DNA of 64,000 nucleotides, taken from contig NZ_CP040755.1 of the NCBI RefSeq assembly GCF_024585285.1, positions 3,782,001-3,846,000 of the forward strand. Direction: 5' to 3'. The notes under the pieces are model-generated. The model saw only the letters and a program-made list of their open reading frames with translations. It was not told the origin of the DNA and did not search any database. The first letter of the stretch is position 1; every line of letters begins with the position of its first letter. A program made the translations under genes and the position numbers. This document shows positions 1 through 8,470 of this stretch, one piece after another. Origin of the DNA: Colwellia sp. M166. GTDB lineage: Bacteria; Pseudomonadota; Gammaproteobacteria; Enterobacterales; Alteromonadaceae.

Positions 1-1111
1 GAATTTTTTCGCCCAACTCAGCTTTGATTAATCTCATCATATAATCTGTTAATAACAAAGATTTTTTACGCAGTGCCGGCATGCCTCCGGCAAGGCTAAT
101 GGTATCAAAAGATCCGCGTACAGCAGCAAGTGAAAGTACTGGCGGATTGGATAATTGCCAACCTTCTGCGGTAGGGATGGGCTTAAAAGTATTTTCCATT
201 TTAAAGCGGCTAGATTTGTCATGACCCCACCAACCGGCGAAGCGATTAAGTTCGGTATTTTCAACATGCCTTTGGTGAACAAAACAGCCGGCGACAGAGC
301 CGGCACCGCTGTTAAGGTATTTATAGCTACACCAACAAGCAAAGTCGACTTGCCATTGGTGCAGGGATAATTCTATATTGCCAGCGGCATGAGCAAGATC
401 AAAACCAACCTTTATACCTTTGGCATGCGCAACTTCTGTAATACCAGCCATATCCAGAACTTGGCCGGTATAATACTGTACGCCAGGTAATAATATTAAG
501 GCAATTTCATCACCATGTTGCTCAATCAATTGCCAAAGGTCTTGATAGTTTAGTAACTCTTCATGTGCTCTTGGTGTCCATAACAGTAAATTGTCGTCGA
601 CACTTTTACCATGATGTTTTAGTTGCGACTCAACCGCATAATGATCTGAGGGAAAGGCATGATGCTCAATTAATATTTTCGAGCGCTTTGCTGTCGGTTG
701 ATAAAAACTCGCCATCATAAAATGTAAGTTGGCGGTGAGTGAATTCATCATCACAACTTCTTGTGGCAATGCACCAACGATTTCAGCCGCTTGTTCAGTT
801 AAAAATTCATGATAAGGCAGCCAAGGGAATTCGCCTTCAAAATGACCTTTTACGCCTCGTGTTTGCCAAGCATCAAGTAGCTCAATCACCGCGGCGCGAG
901 CGAGCTTAGGCTGCAAGCCCAACGAGTTGCCAGTGAAATAGTATTCATTGGAGCCATCCGCTTGTTTAGGGATGGAGAAATGCTCACGCATGGCGGCAAG
1001 TGGATCGTTTTGATCTAAATTCTGCGCGTAAGCTAAAGAAAATATATTTGTCTCAGCGCTTATTTCAGTGCTCATGTCAGTATGTGGTGTTGAATTAATG
1101 TCGTTGCTCAT
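1..1111 (-). CDS. kynU: Kynureninase (partial, C-terminus beyond window)
   Basis: PLP enzyme that cleaves kynurenine or 3-hydroxykynurenine to anthranilate or 3-hydroxyanthranilate plus alanine. The frame runs open from an ATG at 1111 to the window edge (about 370 codons; the family is about 410-420 aa). Visible hallmarks are NSLGLQPK near the N-terminus, GFDLAHAAGN with the cofactor-binding Asp, the Schiff-base lysine in CSYKYLN, and FAGWWGHD. An alternative in-frame ATG lies at 1075. It is the last gene of a minus-strand run with the 3-hydroxyanthranilate pathway genes, so 3-hydroxykynurenine is a plausible substrate. Identity is firm; only the 3' end is missing. Confidence 0.95.
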   Translation of the reverse strand, partial: MSNDINSTPHTDMSTEISAETNIFSLAYAQNLDQNDPLAAMREHFSIPKQADGSNEYYFTGNSLGLQPKLARAAVIELLDAWQTRGVKGHFEGEFPWLPYHEFLTEQAAEIVGALPQEVVMMNSLTANLHFMMASFYQPTAKRSKILIEHHAFPSDHYAVESQLKHHGKSVDDNLLLWTPRAHEELLNYQDLWQLIEQHGDEIALILLPGVQYYTGQVLDMAGITEVAHAKGIKVGFDLAHAAGNIELSLHQWQVDFACWCSYKYLNSGAGSVAGCFVHQRHVENTELNRFAGWWGHDKSSRFKMENTFKPIPTAEGWQLSNPPVLSLAAVRGSFDTISLAGGMPALRKKSLLLTDYMMRLIKAELGEKI

Positions 1112-1176
1112 CTTGTACTCATTTTAATTATTATTGCATCGATTTTTTAGCCCGTTCAGTGCTTCAAACTGTGTTG

Positions 1177-2019
1177 CTAACTTAATCGTTCGGCCTGATA
1201 TAACATCGGCCGACTAGGCGCTGCGTCATTTACGAAAGCCGGTATTTGTAGGCTCATAAAATAAAAACCATCGTGTAAACTGTTGTTGATATAAGCCATT
1301 TCAGTGATGGTTTTATTGATCAAACTATTGGAACTAGGTTGATGAACCCCTTCCTTCACTTGCCAAAAAATATGGTGGCAAGTCAGCAGGCCATCGTCAT
1401 TAAGTCTGTCTAACGACGGTAGGTCGAGTACTAAGTGCTCAACGCCGCGTTCGTTAAGATAAAGCACAGCGTCACGAGTGAAAAATGCCGGTTGATTAGC
1501 CTGGTTATAATTTGCCTGACATTTATCAGCGCTATTAGGTAAGGTTCTTACCACTACGCTTTGCAATTGAATATCAGGATAAGTAGCTAAACTTTGCTCA
1601 AGTTGCTGGCGACTGATCACCTTGTCGTGCACGCTAAAACTTGGGCTATATTGGTCAGTGGTGTCGCTTGCCTTTATCGGGGTAAGTGAAATTAACGCAC
1701 AGGGCATTAGTGGTGGTAATTCTAGTGCTGAAATACTTAACGCTAAGGCATTGTCTTGATCGCAAATGTGGCCGATAGTTTCGGTATGAGTGCCATTGCA
1801 ATGTGGGTTGAAGCTTAATTCAAACACATTGCAACTGCCGCCTTGAGTGGTGTCGCCAATAAAACCGCTTGCTTGCATAGGTTTTGCTAATGCAGGGGCA
1901 GCGCCAAAGTGATTTGGCTGATTTTCACTACGGTCAAAGTCTAGTGCGATGGCTAACGAATGGCCAAAGTCAGTATTGACATTATACTGTTGTTCACCAA
2001 GCGTGATGGATATTTTCAT
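1177..2019 (-). CDS. Cyclase-family metal-dependent hydrolase, possible kynurenine formamidase
   Basis: 280 aa protein of the cyclase/kynurenine formamidase (PF04199) family. The metal-binding signature appears as HCNGTHTETIGHI around residues 93-105, with Glu where KynB proteins usually have Asp. It is longer than typical KynB (about 210 aa). It lies 65 nt upstream of kynU and 37 nt after the ACMS decarboxylase gene in one minus-strand operon. That position makes N-formylkynurenine hydrolysis an attractive role, but this is inference: the family also hydrolyses other amides and lactones. No signal peptide is apparent, so it is probably cytosolic. Confidence 0.75.
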   Translation of the reverse strand: MKISITLGEQQYNVNTDFGHSLAIALDFDRSENQPNHFGAAPALAKPMQASGFIGDTTQGGSCNVFELSFNPHCNGTHTETIGHICDQDNALALSISALELPPLMPCALISLTPIKASDTTDQYSPSFSVHDKVISRQQLEQSLATYPDIQLQSVVVRTLPNSADKCQANYNQANQPAFFTRDAVLYLNERGVEHLVLDLPSLDRLNDDGLLTCHHIFWQVKEGVHQPSSNSLINKTITEMAYINNSLHDGFYFMSLQIPAFVNDAAPSRPMLYQAERLS

Positions 2020-2056
2020 TTTCCATTCCTGATATTTAATTGCGGAGCGTCGATGA

Positions 2057-3067
2057 TCATAAAAACTGCTCCTTGCTTAAACCAAGCCAATTAAGCGCAC
2101 TGCCATGTAATAGTTTGGCTTTAATATCATCGTTAAAGTGGCTATCTTCAATCAATTTACCAGGGCTAAGCTCACCTAAAGGGAAGGGGTAATCTGTGCC
2201 AAGAGCAATATTGTTTGCTCCCATTAAATCGACTAAGTATTTCAGTGCTAATGGGTCATGTACTAATGAGTCGAGATAAATTTGCTTGAGAAAATCGCGT
2301 GGGTTTATTGGGCAATCAACCGCACATAAGTCGGGGCGAACATTAAAACCATGTTCGATTCGGCCAATTGTTGCTGGAAACGAACCGCCACCATGGGCGA
2401 AGGCCACTTTTAACTTAGGTAGGCGTTGTAGTACACCGCCAAAGATCATTGAACAAATAGCTAAGCTAGACTCCGCGGGCATGCCCACTAACCAAGGTAA
2501 CCAGTATTTTGGCATTTTTTCTTTTGCCATCATGTCCCAAGGATGAACAAACACTGCGGCGCCAAGATCTTGGGCGGCCTCAAAAATAGGAAAGAGTTGC
2601 TCGTGATCTAAGTTCCAATCATTAATGTGCGACCCTATTTGCACACCAGCTAAACCAATATCATTTACACAACGCTCTAGTTCTTTTATGGCTAAATCAG
2701 GTGCTTGCATTGGTAATGTACCTAAGCCAATAAAGCGCTTGGGGTGATCGTTAACGATGCCGGCAATGTGATCATTTAAATATTTTGATAAGTCTAAGGT
2801 ATCTTTGGGTTTTGCCCAGTAATTAAACATGACAGGCACGGTAGATAACACTTGCACATCGACATTATATTGCTGACAGTCTTGTAATCGAACCTTTGGA
2901 TCCCAGCAATTGTGCTCTATTTCGCGAAAAAACTTTTCGTCAACCATCATGCGAGCACAACCGCACTTATGATGATCTAAACTGACAAAGCCACCATAAC
3001 CATATTTTTCACGTAAGTTTGGCCAAGTTTTTGGCAGAATATGGGTATGAATATCTATTTTCAGCAT
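2057..3067 (-). CDS. 2-amino-3-carboxymuconate-6-semialdehyde decarboxylase (ACMSD)
   Basis: 336 aa amidohydrolase-fold decarboxylase that converts ACMS, the ring-opened product of 3-hydroxyanthranilate, to 2-aminomuconate 6-semialdehyde. This diverts carbon from quinolinate/NAD synthesis into catabolism. Zinc ligands visible are H7 and H9 in DIHTHILP, a His in FVHPWDM, a His in AFAHGGGSFP and the Asp in LGTDYPFP. Length equals that of characterised ACMSDs (about 330-336 aa). It lies 11 nt after the dioxygenase gene, consistent with co-translation of successive pathway steps. The Pseudomonas fluorescens equivalent is NbaD. Confidence 0.93.
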   Translation of the reverse strand: MLKIDIHTHILPKTWPNLREKYGYGGFVSLDHHKCGCARMMVDEKFFREIEHNCWDPKVRLQDCQQYNVDVQVLSTVPVMFNYWAKPKDTLDLSKYLNDHIAGIVNDHPKRFIGLGTLPMQAPDLAIKELERCVNDIGLAGVQIGSHINDWNLDHEQLFPIFEAAQDLGAAVFVHPWDMMAKEKMPKYWLPWLVGMPAESSLAICSMIFGGVLQRLPKLKVAFAHGGGSFPATIGRIEHGFNVRPDLCAVDCPINPRDFLKQIYLDSLVHDPLALKYLVDLMGANNIALGTDYPFPLGELSPGKLIEDSHFNDDIKAKLLHGSALNWLGLSKEQFL

Positions 3068-3078
3068 TATGCCCCCAA

Positions 3079-3624
3079 TTATTTTTCAGCGAGATAACCG
3101 CAACTTTTACATTGGCAGTTTGCGTTATTGTCATAAAAATTACTGAACACTTTCGGTAAATCCGTTTCGATATTTTCTAAGCAGAATTTTTCAGTGTATA
3201 ACTGAGCGTTACATTGCTGACAAAACCAAAACAGTGCGTCTTGTTGGCCTTGTGCCCGTTTTTGTTCGACAACGAGACCAACGCTATTTTCAAAGCGTTG
3301 CGGAGAGTGCAGTACTTTCGGCGGTAAGAGGAATATCTCTCCGGTTTTAATCGGGATATCGCTAAAGCTTGGTGTTTGGCTACTTGCTGCTTCATTATTG
3401 ATATCTTCGTTAACAACACAGAGCACCATTTCACCTTCAAGTTGATAAAATAGCTCAGGGGTTTCGTTGTAATGATAGTCGCTGCGATTATTTGGTCCGC
3501 CCACCACCATGACGATATAATCATCTTGCTGAAATATTTGCTTGTTGCACACTGGCGGTTTAAGTTGCTCGCGGTGTTCATCAATCCATTTTTGTAAGTT
3601 AAAAGGCATAGAAAATTTGGCCAT
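3079..3624 (-). CDS. 3-hydroxyanthranilate 3,4-dioxygenase
   Basis: 181 aa cupin that opens the ring of 3-hydroxyanthranilate to ACMS using a non-haem Fe(II). The iron-binding stretch [19 protein letters not shown] supplies a His and Glu, and [12 protein letters not shown] the second His. The C-terminus carries the rubredoxin-like FCQQC and CQCKSC pairs typical of bacterial enzymes of this type (NbaC-like). The start follows the RidA-type gene by 3 nt, so translation is probably coupled. It lies directly upstream of the decarboxylase that consumes its unstable product. Confidence 0.94.
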   Translation of the reverse strand: MAKFSMPFNLQKWIDEHREQLKPPVCNKQIFQQDDYIVMVVGGPNNRSDYHYNETPELFYQLEGEMVLCVVNEDINNEAASSQTPSFSDIPIKTGEIFLLPPKVLHSPQRFENSVGLVVEQKRAQGQQDALFWFCQQCNAQLYTEKFCLENIETDLPKVFSNFYDNNANCQCKSCGYLAEK

Positions 3625-3627
3625 GAT

Positions 3628-4080
3628 TTATGCTCCTTCTTTACCTGAGCTAGCAGGAAACGCTGCGATGCACTTTAATTCAATCGCAATGGGGGTCGGT
3701 AATTTATTGACTTCAACTGTGGTACGACAAGGCATGTTTTCAGCAAAGTACTCAGCATAAATTCGATTATAAATGACAAAGTCATCTTTCATATTGGTTA
3801 AAAAAACCGTGACATCAACCAGATCCATCCAATCAGCACCTGCTGAGGCTAATATGGTGCTGACATTTTGGAAAACACTATGACATTGGGCTTCAATGTC
3901 GTAACTGAGTACATCATTATTTTCATCAAGTACTACACCTGGAATATCCGAACTCCCCGCTTGTCGAGGCCCGACGCCGGATAAGAATAATAAATTTCCT
4001 ACCCGCCTTGCGTGCGGGTATAAACCAACCGATTTTGGTGCCTGATCGGCATTAAATACTTCTGACATAATGTTATCCAT
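3628..4080 (-). CDS. RidA/YjgF-family 2-aminomuconate deaminase
   Basis: 150 aa member of the RidA superfamily. Segments such as GLYPHARRVGNLLFLSGVGP, a central DVTVFLTNMKDDF and the C-terminal ELKCIAAFP resemble AmnD/NbaF, the 2-aminomuconate deaminases. The position between dehydrogenase and dioxygenase genes supports deamination of 2-aminomuconate to 4-oxalocrotonate rather than generic imine hydrolysis. A start at the internal ATG at 4068 (residue 5) is as plausible as 4080, because neither has a strong Shine-Dalgarno. The stop is 3 nt from the next start. A 262-nt gap separates it from the upstream dehydrogenase gene. Confidence 0.88.
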   Translation of the reverse strand: MDNIMSEVFNADQAPKSVGLYPHARRVGNLLFLSGVGPRQAGSSDIPGVVLDENNDVLSYDIEAQCHSVFQNVSTILASAGADWMDLVDVTVFLTNMKDDFVIYNRIYAEYFAENMPCRTTVEVNKLPTPIAIELKCIAAFPASSGKEGA

Positions 4081-4199
4081 TTTTTGTTTTTGTTACTTAT
4101 TTTTTGGTTAATTGCTACCGTTATACAGCGGCTGATAGCAAGTAAGTTTAGTCACTGTTATTGAGCAGAACAGTTTATTAGTGAATAAAAACTGGCTAG

Positions 4200-4314
4200 C
4201 GCACAGAGCAAGCAAATTGAAAACCTAGCGGGGAAGGATCAGGTTAAGCTCCATTTGCAGCCTAACGCGCTGGCAAATATTGCTCCTGATGATTTAAACT
4301 TTGTCCAGGTTTGA
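4200..4314 (+). pseudogene. Possible remnant of a coding region in the operon gap
   Basis: This stretch in the 262-nt gap between the dehydrogenase and deaminase genes reads on the plus strand as about 38 sense codons ending in TGA at 4312-4314. The translated composition is protein-like (for example DQVKLHLQPN and APDDLNFVQV) and the stretch is richer in G+C than its surroundings. There is no start codon, and a TAA precedes it. It could be the 3' end of a lost gene, or chance. I do not recognise the family. Confidence 0.25.
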
Positions 4315-4342
4315 TTCATAAAGCTCTCAGCTTAAGTTCACG

Positions 4343-5785
4343 CTAGTATTTAACACAGACATTTTTACTTTCAGTAAAAAATCGCATGGCTTCTACGCCA
4401 CCTTCACGGCCAAGACCAGAGTGATTCATACCGCCAAAGGGCGTGCGTAAATCTCTGAGTAACCAGCAGTTTATCCAAACAATACCGGTGTTTAAGTTTT
4501 CAGCTAGTTGATGAGCGCGGGCTAAATGATTTGTCCATACCGTTGCCGCTAGGCCGTATTGACTGTCGTTGGCTAATGTTAAGGCTTCTTGGTCGTTATC
4601 AAAGGGCTGTAGTGTGATCACTGGGCCAAATATTTCTTCTTGATTACAACGGGCACTATTAGCTAAATTTTCAATAAGGGTTGCTTGCAAAAAGTAGCCT
4701 TGTTGGCAACGTCCGCTAAGTTGTATTTGTTCGCCACCGGTTAAAACCACACCGCCTTCGCTTTTCGCAGCTGCTATGTAGCTCAGTACTTTTTGTAAGT
4801 GTGCCTTTGATACTAATGCGCCCATTTTGCTAGTTTCTAATAAAGGGTCACTTACTTGTAAAGCCTGTGCTTTAGCGATTAATGCCTGTTTAAACTTTTC
4901 ATAAATCGGGCGCTCAATATAAAGGCGCGAAGCACATAAACAAATTTGCCCTTGATTGGCAAAACTGGCGCGAAATACCTGTTCAAGTGTGCTGTCAAAA
5001 TCACAATCCGCAAAAATCAACGCGGGATTTTTTCCACCCAGCTCTAAGGATAATTTTTTAAATTTTGGTGCTAAAAGTTGTGCAATAGCGGCGCCTGTAC
5101 TGGTGCCTCCAGTAAAAGAAATAGCTTTTACTTCCTCATGTTGGCAAATGGCTTGACCGACCATTGCGCCAGTGCCATGCAAAATATTTAATACTCCGTT
5201 AGGTAAGCCGACTTTTTGGCATATTTCACCGAGTAATGCCGCCGTTTTAGGCGTGACTTCTGAAGGTTTAGCAATAACACAATTACCGGCAGCTAACGCG
5301 GGCGCTATTTTCCAAGTAAAAAGATACAGCGGTAAATTCCACGGTGAAATACAGCCAACGATGCCAACGGGTTGTCTAAGGGTATAGTTAATGGCATTGC
5401 CCGCCATCGCATGAGATTCACTGGCAAATTGTGAACAGGCGTGAGCAAAAAATTTAAAGTTGCTGGCTGCGCGCGGAATATCAACTTCGCGGGCTAATGA
5501 TATTGGCTTTCCGTTATCAATTGTTTCCGCCGTTGCTAACTCATCGATACGTCGCTCAATTTCTTGCGCAATAGCGATTAAATAGTCAGCTCTTTGCTCC
5601 AATGGCATCAATTGCCATGCAGGTAGGGCTTTTCTTGCAGCAGCAACCGCTAGCTCAACATCGTCATCTCCGCTGTCAGGTATTTGACCATACACCTGGC
5701 CTGTCGCTGGCTCGATATTATCAATATATTGTTGCTGACACGGCGCTTGATATTGACCATCAATAAAGTTTGCAATGATATCCAT
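4343..5785 (-). CDS. 2-aminomuconate 6-semialdehyde dehydrogenase (aldehyde dehydrogenase family)
   Basis: 480 aa NAD-dependent aldehyde dehydrogenase. The catalytic Glu is in LSLELGGKNPALIF and the nucleophilic Cys in FANQGQICLCASRLYI. SFTGGTSTG forms the cofactor loop and EEIFGPVITL the conserved C-terminal motif. The family is close to 2-hydroxymuconate semialdehyde dehydrogenases (AmnC, NbaE and human ALDH8A1 types). With ACMSD upstream in the pathway and the deaminase next to it, the substrate is very likely 2-aminomuconate 6-semialdehyde, giving 2-aminomuconate. It starts 11 nt after the SDR gene. Confidence 0.9.
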   Translation of the reverse strand: MDIIANFIDGQYQAPCQQQYIDNIEPATGQVYGQIPDSGDDDVELAVAAARKALPAWQLMPLEQRADYLIAIAQEIERRIDELATAETIDNGKPISLAREVDIPRAASNFKFFAHACSQFASESHAMAGNAINYTLRQPVGIVGCISPWNLPLYLFTWKIAPALAAGNCVIAKPSEVTPKTAALLGEICQKVGLPNGVLNILHGTGAMVGQAICQHEEVKAISFTGGTSTGAAIAQLLAPKFKKLSLELGGKNPALIFADCDFDSTLEQVFRASFANQGQICLCASRLYIERPIYEKFKQALIAKAQALQVSDPLLETSKMGALVSKAHLQKVLSYIAAAKSEGGVVLTGGEQIQLSGRCQQGYFLQATLIENLANSARCNQEEIFGPVITLQPFDNDQEALTLANDSQYGLAATVWTNHLARAHQLAENLNTGIVWINCWLLRDLRTPFGGMNHSGLGREGGVEAMRFFTESKNVCVKY

Positions 5786-5796
5786 CGATTATTCCT

Positions 5797-6585
5797 CTAC
5801 AAACAGCTGGTGCGACCGCCATCAACGGGTAAGTTAATTCCGGTAATATAACCGGCTGCCGGCGACGCTAAAAACGCCGCTGCGGCGGCAAATTCTTCAG
5901 GCGCTGCAAAACGGCGCATTGGGATCTGGGCCTTTTCGTTGATGATTGCTTGCTCTATCGAGATATCTTGTTTTTTCGCTTTACCAGCAATAATGGCGTC
6001 TAATCTTGCGGTTGCGGTTGCGCCAGGTAATACATTGTTGACCGTGATACCAAAAGCGCCAAGCTCATTGGCCAGTGTTTTTGACCAACTCGCCACAGCA
6101 CCACGAATAGTATTTGACACGCCTAAGCCAGGAATAGGTTGTTTCACTGAAGTAGAGATAACGTTAATGATACGACCATATTGCTTTTTCTTCATTGCTG
6201 GTAACAATGCTTGTACTAAATGATGATTGGTCACTAGGTGTAAATTAAACGCTTCAATAAAGGCGCTAACATCGCTTGTATTTGCTGGACCGGGCGCTGG
6301 ACCGCCGGTATTGTTGATCAGAATGTCATAACCACCATTTGCCGCAACATCGTCAAGAATAATGCGATTGACTTCTGTTGGCTGAAAAAAATCAGCAATA
6401 AGCACTTGGTGTTGTTGACCATGTGTTGTGCACAGTTCATTTTTCACGCTTTCTAACCTAGTAAGGTTGCGTGAAAATAACGTCACACTGGCACCCAAAT
6501 TGGCAAGCTCTATTGCACAAGCGCGCCCAATGCCTTGACTACTACCACAAACTAATGCTCTCTTAGAGGCTAAATTAATATCCAT
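5797..6585 (-). CDS. SDR-family protein with non-canonical active site, first gene of the kynurenine operon
   Basis: Short-chain dehydrogenase/reductase fold of 262 aa. The start is set at ATG 6585 because AAGG lies 7 nt upstream; an earlier in-frame ATG at 6615 lacks a ribosome site. It has the cofactor motif GSSQGIGRA, the NNTGGPAPG segment, and a C-terminus ending in PVDGGRTSCL. The canonical catalytic YxxxK is not there: the aligned segment reads PGLGVSNTIRGAVASWSK, as in a FabG-like SDR subgroup with SNxxR in that place. The substrate is unknown. Its operon position suggests a role in kynurenine breakdown, but no pathway step clearly needs it. Confidence 0.85.
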   Translation of the reverse strand: MDINLASKRALVCGSSQGIGRACAIELANLGASVTLFSRNLTRLESVKNELCTTHGQQHQVLIADFFQPTEVNRIILDDVAANGGYDILINNTGGPAPGPANTSDVSAFIEAFNLHLVTNHHLVQALLPAMKKKQYGRIINVISTSVKQPIPGLGVSNTIRGAVASWSKTLANELGAFGITVNNVLPGATATARLDAIIAGKAKKQDISIEQAIINEKAQIPMRRFAAPEEFAAAAAFLASPAAGYITGINLPVDGGRTSCL

Positions 6586-7016
6586 GACTGACCTTATTGT
6601 TTTTATTTTAGACACTTTTTTAGCATAATAGAAAATTTAATGTCAGTAAAATCTTGACAAAAATTAGCCCAATAACCTCAGTTGTTGTCAGCTTTAATTG
6701 CCGCTAATTTATTGAGCTTTATTTGTTGTTAAAAAAATCTTATCCCCGAGATTCATAAATCAATAAGTAAGCAAATAGTGCTGTAGTCGCATATTCAATA
6801 GGCGAAATGGCTATTGTACGTACTATTTGATGAAGCATTATGCAGTGAATAATCGAACTAACTATCAGCAGATATATAGTGAAACTTAAGCAAAAAATGA
6901 TCAATAATTAACGTTACTTATCGTTGAATGCATACAGACTAACGAAAACAGCAAGACATTAACGCTCAGGCTAGGTAAATTAAGTTCACCATAATAAACC
7001 ACATAAGAAGCCTGAA
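6586..7016. promoter_or_regulatory. Divergent intergenic region between the kynurenine operon and an M20 gene
   Basis: 431 nt with no credible gene. It must hold the promoter for the minus-strand kynurenine operon and the one for the plus-strand amidohydrolase. On the minus strand TTGTCA and CTGACA boxes occur near 6640-6660, upstream of AT-rich sequence, but no unambiguous -10 spacing could be fixed. No clear palindromic operator was recognised, and no Lrp/KynR-type regulator gene is adjacent. Confidence 0.4.
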
Positions 7017-8354
7017 ATGAATCGTAAAGCACTTGCTGTTTTAATTGCCTCAACGTTGGCAATATCATCGTTTATCCCGAATACCGTTTTAGCATTTGAG
7101 CAAGCTACAACAGACTATATTGCTAAAGATTATCAGCAGCATTTAGCGCCGTTATGGGATCATTTCCATCGCAATCCAGAATTATCATTAATGGAAACTA
7201 AAACGGCAAAACGTTTAGGCCAAGAACTCAAAGCGGTCGGTTTTGATGTGACTCATGGGGTTGGTGGTACCGGTGTTGTTGCAATTATGAAAAACGGCGC
7301 TGGCCCTATGGTGATGGTGCGAGCTGACATGGACGGCTTACCGGTTGTTGAGCAATCAGGCTTGGCGAATGCTTCAAAAGTTAAAATGCAAGATTGGAAT
7401 GGCGAAACCGTCGGTGTTATGCATGCTTGTGGCCATGATGTTCATATCACCAGCCTTGTAGGAACAGCTCGTTATATGGCTGAAAATAAAGATAAATGGT
7501 CAGGTACTTTAATGCTGATAGGGCAGCCAGCTGAAGAAAAAGGCCCTGGCGCTTCGGCAATGATGGCCGATAACATATGGCAACGCTTTGGCCAACCGGA
7601 TTACGCTTTTGCTTTTCACGTTAGTGCCAACTCAGAAGCAGGTAAAATTATTGTTGATGAAGGCTCGCCTTATGCTGGAGCAGATACTGTTGATATAACG
7701 GTGCACGGAATTGGCGCGCATGGCGCATCGCCGCATCAAGGCAAGGATCCTATCGTGATCGGCGCGCAAATTGTTAATAACCTGCAAACTATTATTAGTC
7801 GTGAATTAGCACCACGTTATGCCGGTGTTATTACCGTCGGTGCATTTCATGCCGGCACTAAGCATAATATTATTTCAGACCAAGCTAAATTACAGCTAAC
7901 GGTACGGAGTTTAACGCCAGCAGTGCGTGAGCAACTATTATCGGCGATAAAACGCGTTGCCATTGGCACCGCTCGTACGGCGGGTATCGCAGAAGATAAT
8001 TTGCCTGAAGTGGTGGTAAGTGAATTTTCTTTCCCTCCGACTTTCAATGATCAAAAGCTCGCTAAACGTTTAAAAGGTGTGTTGAGTGAAAAAATGGGGG
8101 CTGATGCATTACTAGAGCCCGCTGAAACCGGTATGGGCGCGGAAGACTTTGGTTTTTTCACCTCGGATCCTTATATTCCTAGCGTTTACTTTAAAGTGGG
8201 CGGCACACCAAAAGCAGACTTTGAACGTGCAGAAGCCGGTGGTGCAGCCGTGCCTAGTCACCATAGTCCACAATTTAAAATTACCCCTGAACCAGCGATT
8301 AAGTCGGGTGTTGAAGCCACGGTTCATGCTTTATTGGATGTGATGGCAAAGTGA
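7017..8354 (+). CDS. Exported M20-family amidohydrolase (aminoacylase/hippurate hydrolase type)
   Basis: 445 aa metallopeptidase-like amidohydrolase. An N-terminal signal peptide (about 26 residues, ending in VLAFEQ) predicts a periplasmic or secreted enzyme. The M20 metal motifs are visible: HACGHDVH near residues 138-145, PAEEKGPGA, and a C-terminal PSHHSPQF. The family hydrolyses N-acyl amino acids or small amides. A ribosome site AAGAAG precedes the ATG. It is transcribed divergently from the kynurenine operon, so it could feed amino acids such as tryptophan to it, but the substrate cannot be read from the sequence. Confidence 0.88.
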   Translation: MNRKALAVLIASTLAISSFIPNTVLAFEQATTDYIAKDYQQHLAPLWDHFHRNPELSLMETKTAKRLGQELKAVGFDVTHGVGGTGVVAIMKNGAGPMVMVRADMDGLPVVEQSGLANASKVKMQDWNGETVGVMHACGHDVHITSLVGTARYMAENKDKWSGTLMLIGQPAEEKGPGASAMMADNIWQRFGQPDYAFAFHVSANSEAGKIIVDEGSPYAGADTVDITVHGIGAHGASPHQGKDPIVIGAQIVNNLQTIISRELAPRYAGVITVGAFHAGTKHNIISDQAKLQLTVRSLTPAVREQLLSAIKRVAIGTARTAGIAEDNLPEVVVSEFSFPPTFNDQKLAKRLKGVLSEKMGADALLEPAETGMGAEDFGFFTSDPYIPSVYFKVGGTPKADFERAEAGGAAVPSHHSPQFKITPEPAIKSGVEATVHALLDVMAK

Positions 8355-8393
8355 AGTAAGTGAGGGATTACAAATATAAGGGCATTGTATTTA

Positions 8394-8418
8394 AGCGCGT
8401 AAACAGGTTTTACGCGCT
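8394..8418. terminator. 10-bp perfect hairpin between convergent genes
   Basis: AGCGCGTAAA and its exact complement flank a 5-nt loop (CAGGT). The hairpin lies 40 nt past the plus-strand amidohydrolase stop and 53 nt before the end of the convergent minus-strand gene. It has no T-tract on either side, so termination is inferred from position only. Confidence 0.45.
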
Positions 8419-8470
8419 GCTCTGGTGATTATTCTGTTATTTTGCTGTAAGTGTCAGGCTTGCCTGATGA

